Below are positions 43,174-51,501 of a stretch of DNA of 51,606 nt, in pieces. Position 1 is the first letter of the stretch, and every line of letters starts with the position of its first letter. The stretch is from Erysipelotrichaceae bacterium. Its GTDB lineage: Bacteria > Bacillota_I > Bacilli_A > Erysipelotrichales > Erysipelotrichaceae. Position numbers and translations under genes: made by a program. Under the pieces are notes generated by a model, which did not search any database, was not told the origin of the DNA, and saw only the letters and a program-made list of their open reading frames with translations. The stretch is taken from contig JAFWEP010000044.1 of assembly GCA_017512885.1 (NCBI GenBank), forward strand, positions 1-51,606, written 5' to 3'.

Positions 43174-44073
43174 ATGAAACATATCTTCATCATCAACTCG
43201 ATCTCCGGCAAGGGCCAGGGACCGAAGCTCCTTTCTTTGATCAAAGAGATCTCCGAAGCTCAGGGCCTCGATTACCTGACGGAGATGACGACCCATCCCG
43301 GTCATGCCCGGGAACTGGCGCAGCAGTACTCCGCCCTTGAAGATACCTGCCTCTATTCCGTAGGCGGAGACGGCACTTTGCTGGAAGTGATCAACGGCAT
43401 CGATACGGATACGCCTCTGTCGGTGATCCCAGCCGGTTCCGGCAATGATTTCTACCGTCTGATCGGACCCGATCCCAGCGACTACCGCAAGATCCTTTCG
43501 GATTCCCTGAGTGCGGAGATCCGCCGCATCGATATCGGCGAGAACGACCGCATGCGCTTCCTGAACACGACCAGTTTCGGCATGGACGCCGACGTCAATG
43601 CCTATGCCTCCAATCTGATCCGTCGGACGATGATCACCAAGGGTCCGGCCTATCTGCTGGGCATCCTCAACAACATGTTCATCCTGCGTCCCAAGCACGT
43701 GAAGATGAAGGTCGATGAGCAGGAACTGGAAGGCGACTACCTGATCGTTTCCTGCATGAACGGACGCTACTACGGCAACGGCATCCAGGCCGCTCCGGAG
43801 AGCGATCTGCAGGACGGATACTTCGATCTCTGTCTCCTCGAAAACATGCCCCGCCGGCGGGCCTATCCCTTCCTGGCAAAGTATCTGCAGGGCAAACATC
43901 TGGGGACGAAAGGCTTCTCCGTCATCCGCTGCAAGAAGATCGACTTCCTGCTTTCCGAAGAGACCTCCTGCCAGTCCGACGGCGAGAACTTCACCGCTTC
44001 TGCTTTATCGATCAAAATAAAAGAGCGCTTTCTGGCTCTGAAAGCGCCCTCCTATCTCAACATCATTCACTGA
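43174..44073 (+). CDS. Diacylglycerol/lipid kinase (DagK/YegS family)
   Basis: 299-aa soluble kinase that would phosphorylate diacylglycerol released during lipoteichoic acid synthesis, returning it to phospholipid synthesis. Seen: INSISGKGQGPKLL at the N-terminus, the catalytic loop VGGDGTLLEVINGI with VIPAGSGNDFYR, and the C-terminal ESDLQDGYFDLCLLENMPRR pattern. ATG 43174 is chosen because GGAGG lies 5 nt upstream. It is a single plus-strand gene whose stop directly abuts the phoH stop. The LtaS-like gene at 49.5 kb would be the source of its substrate. Confidence 0.88.
   Translation: MKHIFIINSISGKGQGPKLLSLIKEISEAQGLDYLTEMTTHPGHARELAQQYSALEDTCLYSVGGDGTLLEVINGIDTDTPLSVIPAGSGNDFYRLIGPDPSDYRKILSDSLSAEIRRIDIGENDRMRFLNTTSFGMDADVNAYASNLIRRTMITKGPAYLLGILNNMFILRPKHVKMKVDEQELEGDYLIVSCMNGRYYGNGIQAAPESDLQDGYFDLCLLENMPRRRAYPFLAKYLQGKHLGTKGFSVIRCKKIDFLLSEETSCQSDGENFTASALSIKIKERFLALKAPSYLNIIH
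44015..44047 (-). terminator. phoH terminator inside the lipid kinase coding region
   Basis: GCGCTTTC (44025-44032) and GAAAGCGC (44040-44047) form a perfect 8-bp stem with a 7-nt loop. On the minus strand it is followed by TCTTTTATTTTG, a good T-rich tail. The element is therefore oriented to end phoH transcription, although it lies wholly in the last codons of the convergent kinase gene. Confidence 0.65.
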
Positions 44074-45015
44074 TCATTCGGTATAGGCTTCGACGATCTT
44101 CTCGACCAGCGGATTCCGGACCACGTCATGATTCTCAAAGTCGATGAAGCCGATCTCTTCGATCCCCTGCAGTTTCTTCCTTGCCAGGACCAGTCCGCTC
44201 CTGGCTTTTTCGATCTTCAGGTCGATCTGAGTGATATCCCCGTTGACCACCATCCGGGCATTGCTGCCTAAACGCGTCAGAAACATCAGCATCTGCTTGT
44301 CGGTCGTATTCTGTGCTTCATCGAGGATGATAAAGGCATCGTTCAGCGTACGTCCCCGCATATAGGCCAGAGGGATCACTTCGATCGCTCCCCTCTCCTG
44401 CAGTTTCAATAGCTGTTCGTGGCCGATCAGGATATCCAGCGAATCATATAGCGGCATCAGGTAGGGATCTACCTTCTCCTTGAGATCTCCGGGCAGGAAG
44501 CCCAGGCTCTCGCCTGCTTCGACAGCCGGTCTCGTCAGTACGATCTTGTCGATCTCGCCCTTCTTAAAGGCCTTGACCGCCATTACAACGGCCAGGAAGG
44601 TCTTGCCGGTACCGGCCGGACCGATCGAAAAGGTCAGCCGATGCGTGGCGATCGCCTTGCACAAGGCTGCCTGAGCAGCCGTCTTGGGATAGATCGGCTT
44701 GCCGGCAGCGGTATAGCTCAGCAGTTCCTTCTGCCAGTTCAGACCGGTCTCTGCCGATACCGAACGGACGATCTGTTTCAAAAAGCTCTCATTCAGTTCC
44801 CGGCCTTCTTCCAGTGCTTCGCGGATGGCCGTCAGGGCCTGGGCAAAACGCTGCTGTTCGTCTTCATCTTCCAGAGAACAGCGCAGGATGCCGTTGCGGT
44901 AGACCAGGTCGCAGGAAAAGAGCTTTTCCAGCGTACGCAGGTGATTATCGTTGTTCCCCAGAAAGGCACGAGACTCTTCCGGAGACAGAGGAAATTCGAT
45001 ATTGTGATAGATCAA
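44074..45015 (-). CDS. phoH: PhoH family ATPase
   Basis: 313-aa P-loop ATPase of the PhoH (PhoH-like, YqfL/YlaK-related) family, linked with RNA metabolism and ribosome-associated genes. N-terminal KH-like region (1-110), then Walker A SIGPAGTGKTFLAV near 133 and Walker B DAFIILDEAQNTT, with MRGRTLND between. The start is TTG 45015 with GGAG 7 nt upstream. Its stop abuts that of the lipid kinase with no gap. rpsU lies upstream, a neighbourhood shared with Bacillus. Confidence 0.92.
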   Translation of the reverse strand: MIYHNIEFPLSPEESRAFLGNNDNHLRTLEKLFSCDLVYRNGILRCSLEDEDEQQRFAQALTAIREALEEGRELNESFLKQIVRSVSAETGLNWQKELLSYTAAGKPIYPKTAAQAALCKAIATHRLTFSIGPAGTGKTFLAVVMAVKAFKKGEIDKIVLTRPAVEAGESLGFLPGDLKEKVDPYLMPLYDSLDILIGHEQLLKLQERGAIEVIPLAYMRGRTLNDAFIILDEAQNTTDKQMLMFLTRLGSNARMVVNGDITQIDLKIEKARSGLVLARKKLQGIEEIGFIDFENHDVVRNPLVEKIVEAYTE

Positions 45016-45046
45016 GAGCAGTCTCCTTTTTCTTTATCATAACACG

Positions 45047-45077
45047 AATAAAAAAAGCAGTAAGCATCGCTTACTAC
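45047..45077 (-). terminator. rpsU terminator overlapping its stop codon
   Basis: GCAGTAAGC (45057-45065) pairs with GCTTACTAC (45069-45077) with one G-U pair and a 3-nt loop; TTTTTTTATT follows on the minus strand. The stem includes the rpsU stop codon (45074-45076). Confidence 0.75.
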
Positions 45078-45253
45078 TTTCCTTTTCTGGCTTTGCGGGC
45101 AGCTTCCTGCTTCAGTTTGCGCTTAACGCCCGGCTTTACGTAATACTCACGTTTACGTGCTTCCACGAGGGTGCCGTTGCGCGAGACCTGACGCTTGAAA
45201 CGACGTAATGCGTCATCGAGCGCTTCGTTTTCTTTAACGATAACCTTTGCCAT
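45074..45253 (-). CDS. rpsU: 30S ribosomal protein S21
   Basis: 59-aa basic ribosomal protein that helps initiation on the small subunit. It begins [20 protein letters not shown], continues [18 protein letters not shown], and ends in a Lys/Arg-rich tail ([12 protein letters not shown]). GGGGGTG lies 5 nt before the ATG. It has its own promoter and a terminator that overlaps the stop codon, so it is a monocistronic, strongly expressed gene. Confidence 0.96.
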   Translation of the reverse strand: MAKVIVKENEALDDALRRFKRQVSRNGTLVEARKREYYVKPGVKRKLKQEAARKARKGK

Positions 45254-45280
45254 ATTTACACCCCCTTTTTTCGCAAAATG

Positions 45281-45309
45281 ATTATACTAAAATCCCTTTT
45301 CCGATGCAA
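45281..45309 (-). promoter_or_regulatory. rpsU promoter
   Basis: Minus-strand TTGCAT (plus-strand 45304-45309), 17 bp and TATAAT (45281-45286). Expected start near 45274 gives a leader of about 20 nt with GGGGGTG. Confidence 0.6.
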
Positions 45310-45316
45310 GAGCCAA

Positions 45317-46033
45317 TCAGCAGCGGCAGGCCGCTTCCAGTGCGATCTCCATCATCCGGGTGAAGGAATTCTGTCTTTCCTCGGCAGTCGTCGCTTCGTT
45401 GGTGACCATCGAATCCGACACCGTCAGGAGACAGGCCGCTTTCTTGCCCAGATGCTTCGCGTTGTGGAAGAGAGCGAAGGATTCCATTTCGGCACAGACA
45501 CAGCCGTGCTCCATGGCCTTCGTCTTTTCTACGGCGTTAGGATCATCGCCGTAGAAGACATCGGAAGAGTTGATCGGGGCACAGACCAGCGGATAGCCGA
45601 GATCGGCAGCGGCCGCCTTGATCGTCGCATTCAGTTCCGGATCCGGATACTTGATGTCGGACTCATCCCCGTTCTGGGTCTTGCCATAAGAAGAAGTACT
45701 GAAGGAAGCTTCCGCCAGGACGACGTCATAGATCTTTACTTCCGGTACCATCGAACCGGTGGAACCGATGCGGATGATCGCATCGACATCATATATGCTG
45801 AAGAGCTCATAGGAATAGATGCCGATGCTGGGCATGCCCATGCCGGAGCCCATGACCGAGATCCGGTGTCCTTTATAAGTACCGGTGTACCCCAGCATGC
45901 CTCTCACATGGTTGAATTCCTTAGGATCATCTAAGAAGGTCTCAGCGATGAACTTTGCCCGTAAGGGATCTCCGGGCATCAGGACGATCCGGGCGATATC
46001 GCCCTTCTCAGCGGTATTATGCGGTGTTGCCAT
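45317..46033 (-). CDS. deoD: Purine nucleoside phosphorylase DeoD
   Basis: Hexameric phosphorylase that splits purine (deoxy)nucleosides into base and (deoxy)ribose-1-phosphate. 238 aa with MPGDPLRAKFIAETFL (phosphate site), GMLGYTGTYKG, GSGMGMPSIGIYSYEL, RIGSTGSM, CAEMESFALF (nucleoside site) and LTVSDSMV. AAGGAG precedes the ATG, right after the deoC stop. With deoC it forms a deoxynucleoside salvage unit. Confidence 0.96.
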   Translation of the reverse strand: MATPHNTAEKGDIARIVLMPGDPLRAKFIAETFLDDPKEFNHVRGMLGYTGTYKGHRISVMGSGMGMPSIGIYSYELFSIYDVDAIIRIGSTGSMVPEVKIYDVVLAEASFSTSSYGKTQNGDESDIKYPDPELNATIKAAAADLGYPLVCAPINSSDVFYGDDPNAVEKTKAMEHGCVCAEMESFALFHNAKHLGKKAACLLTVSDSMVTNEATTAEERQNSFTRMMEIALEAACRC

Positions 46034-46043
46034 ATTGTCTCCT

Positions 46044-46688
46044 TTATTCCTGCAGCAGTTTCACACCGGAAGAAGTGCCGATGCGGTCTGCACCCAGTTC
46101 GATCATCTTCAGGAAGTCGGCATGCGTTCTGACGCCGCCGGCCGCCTTGACTTTTGCCTTATCGCCGACGCATTCCTTTAAGAGCGCTACGTCTTCGAAG
46201 GTCGCTCCGCCGGTCGAGAACCCGGTCGAGGTCTTTACGAAGTCCGCTCCGCCCTTTACGACGCAGGCGCAGGCATTGCGTTTTTCTTCTTCATTCAGCA
46301 GACAGGTCTCGATGATGACCTTCAGGGTCTTCTCCCCTACCGCTTTCTTGACGGCCGCGATCTCCTCGGCTACATAGTCGAGCTCTCCGGCCTTCAGCCG
46401 GCCGATATTGAGCACCATATCGACTTCATCCGCGCCGTCTTCGACAGCCGAGGCTGCCTCATAGACCTTGGCCTTCGTGCTCATCATGCCGAGCGGGAAG
46501 CCGATCACCGTGCAGACCAGCACGTCGCTGCCCTTCAGTTCTTCCTTGCAGAGCGGGATGTAACTGGGATTGACGCAGACCGACATGAAGTCCTGCTCCT
46601 TTGCTTCGGCGCATAGCTTCACGATCGCTTCCGGGGTCGCATCTGCCTTGAGCAGGGTATGATCAATATATTTCGCCAGTTTCTTCAT
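46044..46688 (-). CDS. deoC: Deoxyribose-phosphate aldolase
   Basis: Splits 2-deoxyribose-5-phosphate into glyceraldehyde-3-phosphate and acetaldehyde. 214 aa, TIM barrel, with IDHTLLKADATPEAI at the N-terminus, VCTVIGFPLG, EVDMVLNIG, the Schiff-base Lys in FVKTSTGFSTGG, and VKAAGGVRTHADFL. GGAGG lies close to the ATG (3-nt gap). The first nine codons overlap the end of the MurE-like gene, so the two are translationally linked. Confidence 0.95.
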   Translation of the reverse strand: MKKLAKYIDHTLLKADATPEAIVKLCAEAKEQDFMSVCVNPSYIPLCKEELKGSDVLVCTVIGFPLGMMSTKAKVYEAASAVEDGADEVDMVLNIGRLKAGELDYVAEEIAAVKKAVGEKTLKVIIETCLLNEEEKRNACACVVKGGADFVKTSTGFSTGGATFEDVALLKECVGDKAKVKAAGGVRTHADFLKMIELGADRIGTSSGVKLLQE

Positions 46689-48126
46689 AATCCTCCAACC
46701 TTTCTTCGATATGCCGGCGGGCGCATTCGCTGTCTCCGCCGTAGAAATCCCGGCCCAGGGATCGGTACAGGAACTTATCCGAACCCTTTCCCAGGATCAG
46801 CAGGGTATCGTCCCGGTTCATCAGATCGATGGCTGCCTCGATCGCATCCTCCCGGTCTTCCACGATCACGCTGCGGATATCTCCCATATCCCTCAGGAAG
46901 GCATTGGAGAGATCGATGGGATCGCGGTCATAGGAGTCGTTCTCCGTCAGGATCAGCATATCCGCGCTCTGTTTCAGGAGCCTGGCTGCTTCTTCCCGAT
47001 AACGCTGATCGGAAGAAGCGGAGATCCCGAAGAGGACGACGATGCGGTGCCGGGCATCGGTCGTTTCCTTCGCATATTCCAGGATATCCTTCAAAGCAGA
47101 GACCGTCGCTGCCTTCTCGATCACGAGCTGGAAAGGCTGTCCCAGCTGCAGACGCTGACCGGTCCCGGAAGGCGCTTCTTCTTCCGCCAGGAAAGCGATC
47201 ACTTCGTCGAGCGGATAGCCTCTTTCCGCCAGTATCGCGATGACGGCCAGGGTCGGAACCACGCTGCTGCGGCCGGTGAGCTTCGTTTCGACCAGATAGG
47301 TATCCTGCGCACAGTGCAGGGTGAAGGAAGTCCCGTCCTTGCCGATATGGATATCCGAAGCGGAGTAATCCGCTCCTTCGGAAAGACCGAAGGTGATAAC
47401 CCGGTTCCGGCTTCCGGCCGTCAGCCGGGCAAAGTAGGGATCGTCACTGTTGGCGACGAGATCGATCCCTGCCGGCAGTGCGGCGATATAGTTGCGGTAG
47501 GAAGAGATATAGTCCGACTCATATTCGGTGAATTCTCTTTCATCCACCGCCGTGCCGGTATAGACGAAGGCATCGGTGCGGATGGCTGCCAGTTTCTTCA
47601 GTTCGATCGAGGAATAGCTCTGCTCATACGCGCAGCTGAGCACCCCTTCATTCTTCATCGTCTGCAGCGTGCGCTGATTGTCCAGGATGGTCAGGGTCGG
47701 CACCGAAGACAGCAGTTCATTGTCCCGGTAATGGATGCCGAGCCGGCCGATATAGCCGGAAGGACGGAAATGCGCGATGCAGCGGTAGATCATATAGGCG
47801 ATCAGACTGCGGTGGTCATTGCCGCCGACGATGATGTTCTCCATGCCGGAGGCGGGATGACCGTAGAAGGCAGCTGCCACGCTGTTCAGCGCATCCAGGG
47901 TATCCGGCACCCGCACGAAGACCGCCGGCAGCGAGGTATCGACGTCTTCGTCATAGACGATGACCTTCGCACCGTTATTGACGGCTTCCTTGATATAGTC
48001 ATGTCCGTTGTAGCGGACACCTTTGGTGCAGAAGAAGATCGCATTCTTCATCGGCATCCGGGAATCACAGGAGATCTGTTCGATCTCGATCTCCGGTGCA
48101 TTGCGGAAGATGTTGTTCAGCAGCAT
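46663..48126 (-). CDS. MurE-like Mur ligase family protein lacking catalytic residues
   Basis: 487-aa protein that follows the MurE plan through its whole length. N-terminal domain: ISCDSRMPMKNAIFFCTKG then NGHDYIKEAV. Central domain: ALNSVAAAFYGHP then IIVGGNDHRS (101-107) where MurE has GTNGKTT, so His105 replaces the P-loop Lys. The MEVSSHAL motif has become YEQSYSSIEL, the carbamylated-Lys region YISSYRNYIAALP has no Lys, the YAHTPDAL region is KAATVSALK, and the C-terminal DNPRxEDP reads NDSYDRDP, with GKGSD for GKGHE. The frame is long and intact, which argues for a maintained non-ligase role rather than decay. It lies between mtaB and deoC and overlaps both. Confidence 0.8.
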   Translation of the reverse strand: MLLNNIFRNAPEIEIEQISCDSRMPMKNAIFFCTKGVRYNGHDYIKEAVNNGAKVIVYDEDVDTSLPAVFVRVPDTLDALNSVAAAFYGHPASGMENIIVGGNDHRSLIAYMIYRCIAHFRPSGYIGRLGIHYRDNELLSSVPTLTILDNQRTLQTMKNEGVLSCAYEQSYSSIELKKLAAIRTDAFVYTGTAVDEREFTEYESDYISSYRNYIAALPAGIDLVANSDDPYFARLTAGSRNRVITFGLSEGADYSASDIHIGKDGTSFTLHCAQDTYLVETKLTGRSSVVPTLAVIAILAERGYPLDEVIAFLAEEEAPSGTGQRLQLGQPFQLVIEKAATVSALKDILEYAKETTDARHRIVVLFGISASSDQRYREEAARLLKQSADMLILTENDSYDRDPIDLSNAFLRDMGDIRSVIVEDREDAIEAAIDLMNRDDTLLILGKGSDKFLYRSLGRDFYGGDSECARRHIEERLEDYEETGEIY

Positions 48127-49385
48127 GCCCTGACCTCCCCGTAGAGTTCTCCGTTCCTTACTTCCCGGACCTTCACTCTCTGCAGCGATCCGACCGGAAG
48201 CTCTTCCGGCAGGACCGTATATAGATATTCGCGGCAGTATCCTTCGGATCTGCCCTTCTCGCTTCTTTCGATGAATACCGTGACTTCCTTCCCCAGGAAA
48301 GAGGCGGCATAGGCTTCTTTGATCGGCGCTTCCAGTTCGTTGATCGCAGCGATGCGCTCCTTCACCACAGCCGGGGCCACGAAGTCCCTGCGGCGGTCGG
48401 CGACCGTCCCCTTCTTGCGGGCATAGGGGAAGAGATGGATGAAGCTGAACTGCGCTTTCTCAAGGGTCTGCAGGGTCTCCTGCTGATCCTCCTCGCTCTC
48501 GCCCGGGAAACCGGATATCAGATCGGTGCTGATCGAGATGCCCGGGACTCTCTCCCGGATCTCAGTGATCCGCTGCAGGAATTCCTCCGTCGTATAGGGC
48601 CGGTTCATCTCTTTTAAGACCTTGTTGCTGCCGGACTGCAGGGGGATGTGCAGATGGTGGGCCATCTTTTCTTCGGTCATATACAGTTCGATCAGATCAT
48701 CGTGGATCTCAGTGATCTCGATCGAAGAAAGACGCAGCGTCTTCAGACCTTCGATCTTCACCAGTTCCCGGATCAGATCGATCAAGTGATACTCTCCGTC
48801 ATAGTAGCGTCCGGTATGGATCCCGGTCAGGACGATCTCGGAGGTATGTTCGCATAACGCCCTTGCGCAGTCGAGCACCTGCTCGTGCGCCGCCGAGCGT
48901 TCTCCGCCCCGGGCATAGGGGATGATGCAGTAGCTGCAGTACTGATCGCAGCCGTCCTGGATCTTCAGGAAAGCGCGCTCCTTGCGCGAATAGTCCAAGA
49001 GCGGCATCGTCTCAAAGACCGGATGACGTTCCATCTTGCGGACCAGACTGCCGGCATAGCGCTCATCGATCAGTTCCTTGATCCGTTTCTTTTCGGTCGA
49101 ACCGATCAGCAGATCGACATCCGTAAACGCTTCGGCCGGTCCGGTCTGCGCATAGCAGCCGACCGCAACGATAAAAGCCTCCGGGTTTAGCCGGCGGGCC
49201 TGGTGGATCATTTTTCGTGACTTCCCTTCCGCAACGTTGGTCACGGCACAGGTGAAGATGATATAGATATCGGCACGTTCCCGAAAAGAGACTTTCCGGT
49301 AGTCCCTGTTCAGTTCCTGTTCAACATAGGCAGCCTCATAATCATTGACTTTGCAGCCCAGGACTGCCGAAGCATAGGTATGCAT
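48117..49385 (-). CDS. mtaB: tRNA ct6A/t6A-37 methylthiotransferase MtaB
   Basis: Radical-SAM enzyme that converts t6A37 to ms2t6A in tRNAs for ANN codons. 422 aa from ATG 49385 (family start MHTYASAVLGCKVNDYE). N-terminal UPF0004 domain with three cluster cysteines (LGCKVN, FTCAVTN, VGCYAQ), radical-SAM CxxxCxxC in GCDQYCSYCIIPYARGG, and C-terminal TRAM-like part. GGGGAG lies just before the ATG. A TATAAT at 49409-49414 places the transcript start downstream of the earlier in-frame TTG at 49406. It heads the mtaB-murE-like-deoC-deoD operon. Confidence 0.92.
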   Translation of the reverse strand: MHTYASAVLGCKVNDYEAAYVEQELNRDYRKVSFRERADIYIIFTCAVTNVAEGKSRKMIHQARRLNPEAFIVAVGCYAQTGPAEAFTDVDLLIGSTEKKRIKELIDERYAGSLVRKMERHPVFETMPLLDYSRKERAFLKIQDGCDQYCSYCIIPYARGGERSAAHEQVLDCARALCEHTSEIVLTGIHTGRYYDGEYHLIDLIRELVKIEGLKTLRLSSIEITEIHDDLIELYMTEEKMAHHLHIPLQSGSNKVLKEMNRPYTTEEFLQRITEIRERVPGISISTDLISGFPGESEEDQQETLQTLEKAQFSFIHLFPYARKKGTVADRRRDFVAPAVVKERIAAINELEAPIKEAYAASFLGKEVTVFIERSEKGRSEGYCREYLYTVLPEELPVGSLQRVKVREVRNGELYGEVRACC

Positions 49386-49408
49386 TTTCTCCCCTGCCTT
49401 TCGCAAAG

Positions 49409-49414
49409 ATTATA
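49409..49414 (-). promoter_or_regulatory. -10 box of the mtaB operon
   Basis: Minus-strand TATAAT (plus-strand ATTATA 49409-49414). The -35 at 17 bp (TGTGTA, 49432-49437) is weak and overlaps the -35 of the divergent LtaS-like gene, so the two promoters may compete. Confidence 0.55.
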
Positions 49415-49429
49415 CCATGATTCTTTTGC

Positions 49430-49458
49430 TTTACACAGTCCGCCCCACTGACTAAAAT
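49430..49458 (+). promoter_or_regulatory. Promoter of the LtaS-like gene
   Basis: TTTACA (49430-49435), a 17-bp spacer and TAAAAT (49453-49458), each one base from consensus. The ATG at 49467 follows after 8 bp, so the transcript should begin within a few bases of the start codon. Confidence 0.65.
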
Positions 49459-49466
49459 AGGTTCGT

Positions 49467-51434
49467 ATGGAACTTAAGCGACGTATCGACATTCTGATCC
49501 TGGGCGGCGGGCTCTTCCTCATTGAGATGCTTTTCCGGCAGATGGCCTTCACCGGATCTAACACGACAGCGGTCTTTCGATCCTTTTTCTTTGACTTCGG
49601 TCTGGGACTGCTGCTGTCGCTGATCAGTTCCCGGCTGAGCGGGAAAAAGGCACGCTGGTTCTTCTTTGCGGTCCTGTTTCTTGCAGGCAGCTATGCCTTC
49701 CTGCAGCTGGAATTCCATCATTTCCTGGATAACTATTATTCGGTCGCTGCGGCTTCCGATGAACTGGGCCGGGTCAGTGCCTTCATCCGACCCTTCCTGG
49801 CCGATGCCCTGCCGGTCTATTACCTCTGTCTGCTGCCGGCGGTGCTCTCCCTCTTCCTGCGCCATCCCGAACCCAGCGTTCCGAAGAAGGAGCTCTGGCT
49901 GCCTCTGGCTTCCGGTGTGCTCTGCATCCTGCTGGCCTTCAGCAGCATCACCGTGCTGCCTCCCCAGAACAATCTCCGCAATGCCTACCGGCATTCTTCC
50001 AATCCGGAACTGCTGATGAACCGCATCGGTGTCTTCCATTTCCTGGTCAGGGACGTAGCGAGCCTGCTGGATCACAGTGAAGAACAGCTGCAGCTGATCG
50101 AAACGACCGTTCAGGAAAAGACGGAAACGGCTGCTCCCACTGCTGAACCCATTCAGGAACCGGCAGTCGATGATACTGTCCGCCGCTATGACGACAGCGT
50201 CTGGAAAGCCGCGATGGAAAACGAAGAGAACGAAACGCTCTCCTCGATCGACCATTACCTGCTCTCCCGTCCCATCAGCGACAAGAACGAAAGCACCGGC
50301 ATCTACGAGGGCTACAACTTCATCTATATCCTGGTCGAATCCCTGGACTACACTGCGATCGATCCGGAACTGACCCCGACCCTCTACCGCATGTATAACG
50401 AAGGGACCGCCTACGAGCGTCACTACGCCCCGAAATACTCCTGTACGACCGGTGAATCGGAATTCATCGCTCTGACCTCTCTCGTGCCCTACAGCGACGT
50501 CTGCACACCGAATGTCGCCCAGCATAACGCTTATCCGGAAGCATTGCCCAATCTCTTCAAGAATAAAGGCTACTTCGTCAGCAGTTATCACAACTGGGAC
50601 GATCAGTACTATGACCGTCATACCGAACTGGTCTCCTTCGGCTTCAATTCCTTCAAGGATGTCTATGAACTTGAGATCCCGCTGATCCAGGGCTGGCAGA
50701 GCGATAAGGAACTGGTCGAGAAGGCTGTCCCCTACTTCATCGAAGAGGAACCCTTCTTCACCTACCTGATCTCCAGCTCCATGCACTGGCCGTATGACGA
50801 AGCCTCTACCTTGGGCAACCGTTATCTCTCCGAAGTACAGAAGGTCCATCCGGACTACTCTCTCGATCTGCAGCGCTATCTCTCCAAATGCATGGAATTC
50901 GATAAAGCGATGGAACGTCTCCTCGAGATCCTCGAAGAAAGAGGGATCGCCGAGAAGACCGTCATCTGTCTCTACGGTGATCACCGTCCCTTCAAACTGC
51001 AGCTGGGCGAACTGGCCAAACAGACCAAACTGATCGAACGAGACGGAGAGTTCTACGACGATCTGGTCCCCTTCTTCCATTACTGTCCCGGACAGGAAGG
51101 AAAAAAGATCGATACCCTCTGCTCTACCTTCGACCATGTGCCGACGTTAGCCAATCTCTTCGGTCTCGAATATGACCCCCGTCTTTACATCGGCAACGAT
51201 ATCCTGGACGGAAACTGTCAGGTCATCTTCCCCAACGGAGACTGGATCAGCGAAGAAGGCGTCTATATGGTCTACAGCGACGAGTTTGTCCCATATCCGG
51301 ATCAGGAACTGTCCGAAGCAGAACTCGCTTCTCTGCAGGCCAGAAGCCGCAATGCGACAGCGATTTCCCGGGCGATCATGAACGAAGACTACTTCGCCAA
51401 ACGTCCCTTCCTGCCGCTGCCGACAGAAGAATAA
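49467..51434 (+). CDS. LtaS-like lipoteichoic acid synthase family sulfatase
   Basis: Membrane phosphoglycerol transferase family that polymerises glycerol-phosphate from phosphatidylglycerol outside the membrane. 655 aa: about five hydrophobic helices in the first 190 residues, a linker (about 205-250), then an extracellular sulfatase-fold domain. Metal and catalytic motifs are visible: Glu in YILVESLDY, the catalytic Thr in SCTTGESEF, His in SSMHWPYD, and Asp-His in LYGDHRPF. No Shine-Dalgarno is expected in the transcript. It is a single gene followed by strong terminators. It could also act on other glycerol-phosphate polymers. Confidence 0.88.
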   Translation: MELKRRIDILILGGGLFLIEMLFRQMAFTGSNTTAVFRSFFFDFGLGLLLSLISSRLSGKKARWFFFAVLFLAGSYAFLQLEFHHFLDNYYSVAAASDELGRVSAFIRPFLADALPVYYLCLLPAVLSLFLRHPEPSVPKKELWLPLASGVLCILLAFSSITVLPPQNNLRNAYRHSSNPELLMNRIGVFHFLVRDVASLLDHSEEQLQLIETTVQEKTETAAPTAEPIQEPAVDDTVRRYDDSVWKAAMENEENETLSSIDHYLLSRPISDKNESTGIYEGYNFIYILVESLDYTAIDPELTPTLYRMYNEGTAYERHYAPKYSCTTGESEFIALTSLVPYSDVCTPNVAQHNAYPEALPNLFKNKGYFVSSYHNWDDQYYDRHTELVSFGFNSFKDVYELEIPLIQGWQSDKELVEKAVPYFIEEEPFFTYLISSSMHWPYDEASTLGNRYLSEVQKVHPDYSLDLQRYLSKCMEFDKAMERLLEILEERGIAEKTVICLYGDHRPFKLQLGELAKQTKLIERDGEFYDDLVPFFHYCPGQEGKKIDTLCSTFDHVPTLANLFGLEYDPRLYIGNDILDGNCQVIFPNGDWISEEGVYMVYSDEFVPYPDQELSEAELASLQARSRNATAISRAIMNEDYFAKRPFLPLPTEE

Positions 51435-51445
51435 AGCATATGCAA

Positions 51446-51467
51446 AGAGCTGTCTCATGACAGCTCT
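51446..51467 (+). terminator. First hairpin after the LtaS-like gene
   Basis: AGAGCTGTC (51446-51454) and GACAGCTCT (51459-51467) form a perfect 9-bp stem with loop TCAT, 12 nt after the stop codon. No T-tract follows; it may stabilise the 3-prime end and assist the next hairpin. Confidence 0.55.
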
Positions 51468-51468
51468 C

Positions 51469-51501
51469 AGCCTGTTGACAAACTCAGCAGGCTTTTCTTT
51501 T
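51469..51501 (+). terminator. Intrinsic terminator of the LtaS-like gene
   Basis: AGCCTGTTGA (51469-51478) pairs with TCAGCAGGCT (51484-51493), ten pairs with one G-U, loop CAAAC, followed by TTTCTTTT (51494-51501). Confidence 0.8.

Noticed and set aside
46711-48144. 477-codon open frame antisense to the MurE-like gene
   Set aside because: I considered whether it rather than the degenerate MurE-like frame is the real gene. The MurE-like frame matches MurE domain order, starts and ends in operon overlaps, and the antisense frame has no recognisable motif.
49452-51137. 561-codon open frame antisense to the LtaS-like gene
   Set aside because: The plus-strand gene has membrane helices and all sulfatase motifs; the antisense product is low-complexity and unlike any protein I know.
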